Source: Desulfobacterales bacterium (GTDB lineage Bacteria > Desulfobacterota > Desulfobacteria > Desulfobacterales > JAUCGF01). From it: 5,972 nt of DNA. Positions 5,936-5,972 of the stretch are shown here, piece by piece. The position numbers and the translations under genes are program-made. The DNA is taken from assembly GCA_029940345.1 (NCBI GenBank), contig JAOZRC010000358.1:1-5972 (forward strand), in the 5' to 3' direction. The notes under the pieces were generated by a model. The model had not been told where the DNA came from. It saw nothing but the letters and a program-made list of their open reading frames with translations, and ran no database searches. Numbering within the stretch: the first letter of the stretch is position 1; each line of letters opens with the position of its first letter.

Positions 5936-5972
5936 ATTTGTAGTATCGGATTTTTAAATTTCAGGAATGTTC

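Noticed and set aside
5936..5972. Terminator after the Hsp70 gene
   Set aside because: The remaining 37 bases contain a T run but no stem before it; any terminator must lie beyond the window.

Overview
The window holds four genes on the + strand that together look like a self-contained Hsp70 chaperone cluster from a Gram-negative bacterium. In order they are a large TPR (tetratricopeptide repeat) protein with an aspartate-rich tract (84-2720), a one-domain J-like protein (2855-3175), a GrpE-like nucleotide exchange factor with a long N-terminal extension (3279-4052), and a compact Hsp70/DnaK homologue (4184-5935). I see no RNA gene, insertion sequence, CRISPR array or phage gene. The organism cannot be fixed from this window. 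The moderate base composition, the HscC-like Hsp70 and the heptamer repeat at the left edge would suit a Desulfobacterota-type bacterium, but that is a low-confidence inference.

Region by region. Bases 1-83 carry a degenerate 7-bp tandem repeat running into a perfect TATAAT box about 26 bp before the first start codon. The TPR gene follows. The 134-bp gap after it contains a 14-bp perfect palindrome that overlaps a possible -10 box. The J-like gene is followed by a 103-bp gap with no strong element except the ribosome binding site of the GrpE-like gene. The GrpE-Hsp70 gap of 131 bp holds two G+C-rich hairpins without U tracts, then a good Shine-Dalgarno sequence. After the Hsp70 stop only 37 bases remain and no terminator is visible.

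How the genes may work together. Hsp70s need a J protein to trigger ATP hydrolysis and usually an exchange factor to release ADP. Both kinds of partner are encoded beside this Hsp70, and the TPR protein is a plausible scaffold, client adaptor or client. Three features depart from the housekeeping DnaK-DnaJ-GrpE set. The J-like protein has TPE where the catalytic HPD motif should be. The Hsp70 has lost about 25 residues in the nucleotide-binding domain and carries a reworked, shortened lid. The GrpE-like protein has an extra N-terminal region. The layout recalls the E. coli HscC locus, where a short Hsp70 sits near J-domain and Sel1-repeat (TPR-like) genes, but with a GrpE-like gene added. No CIRCE element or sigma-32-type promoter is apparent, so this is probably a specialised system rather than a general heat-shock operon.
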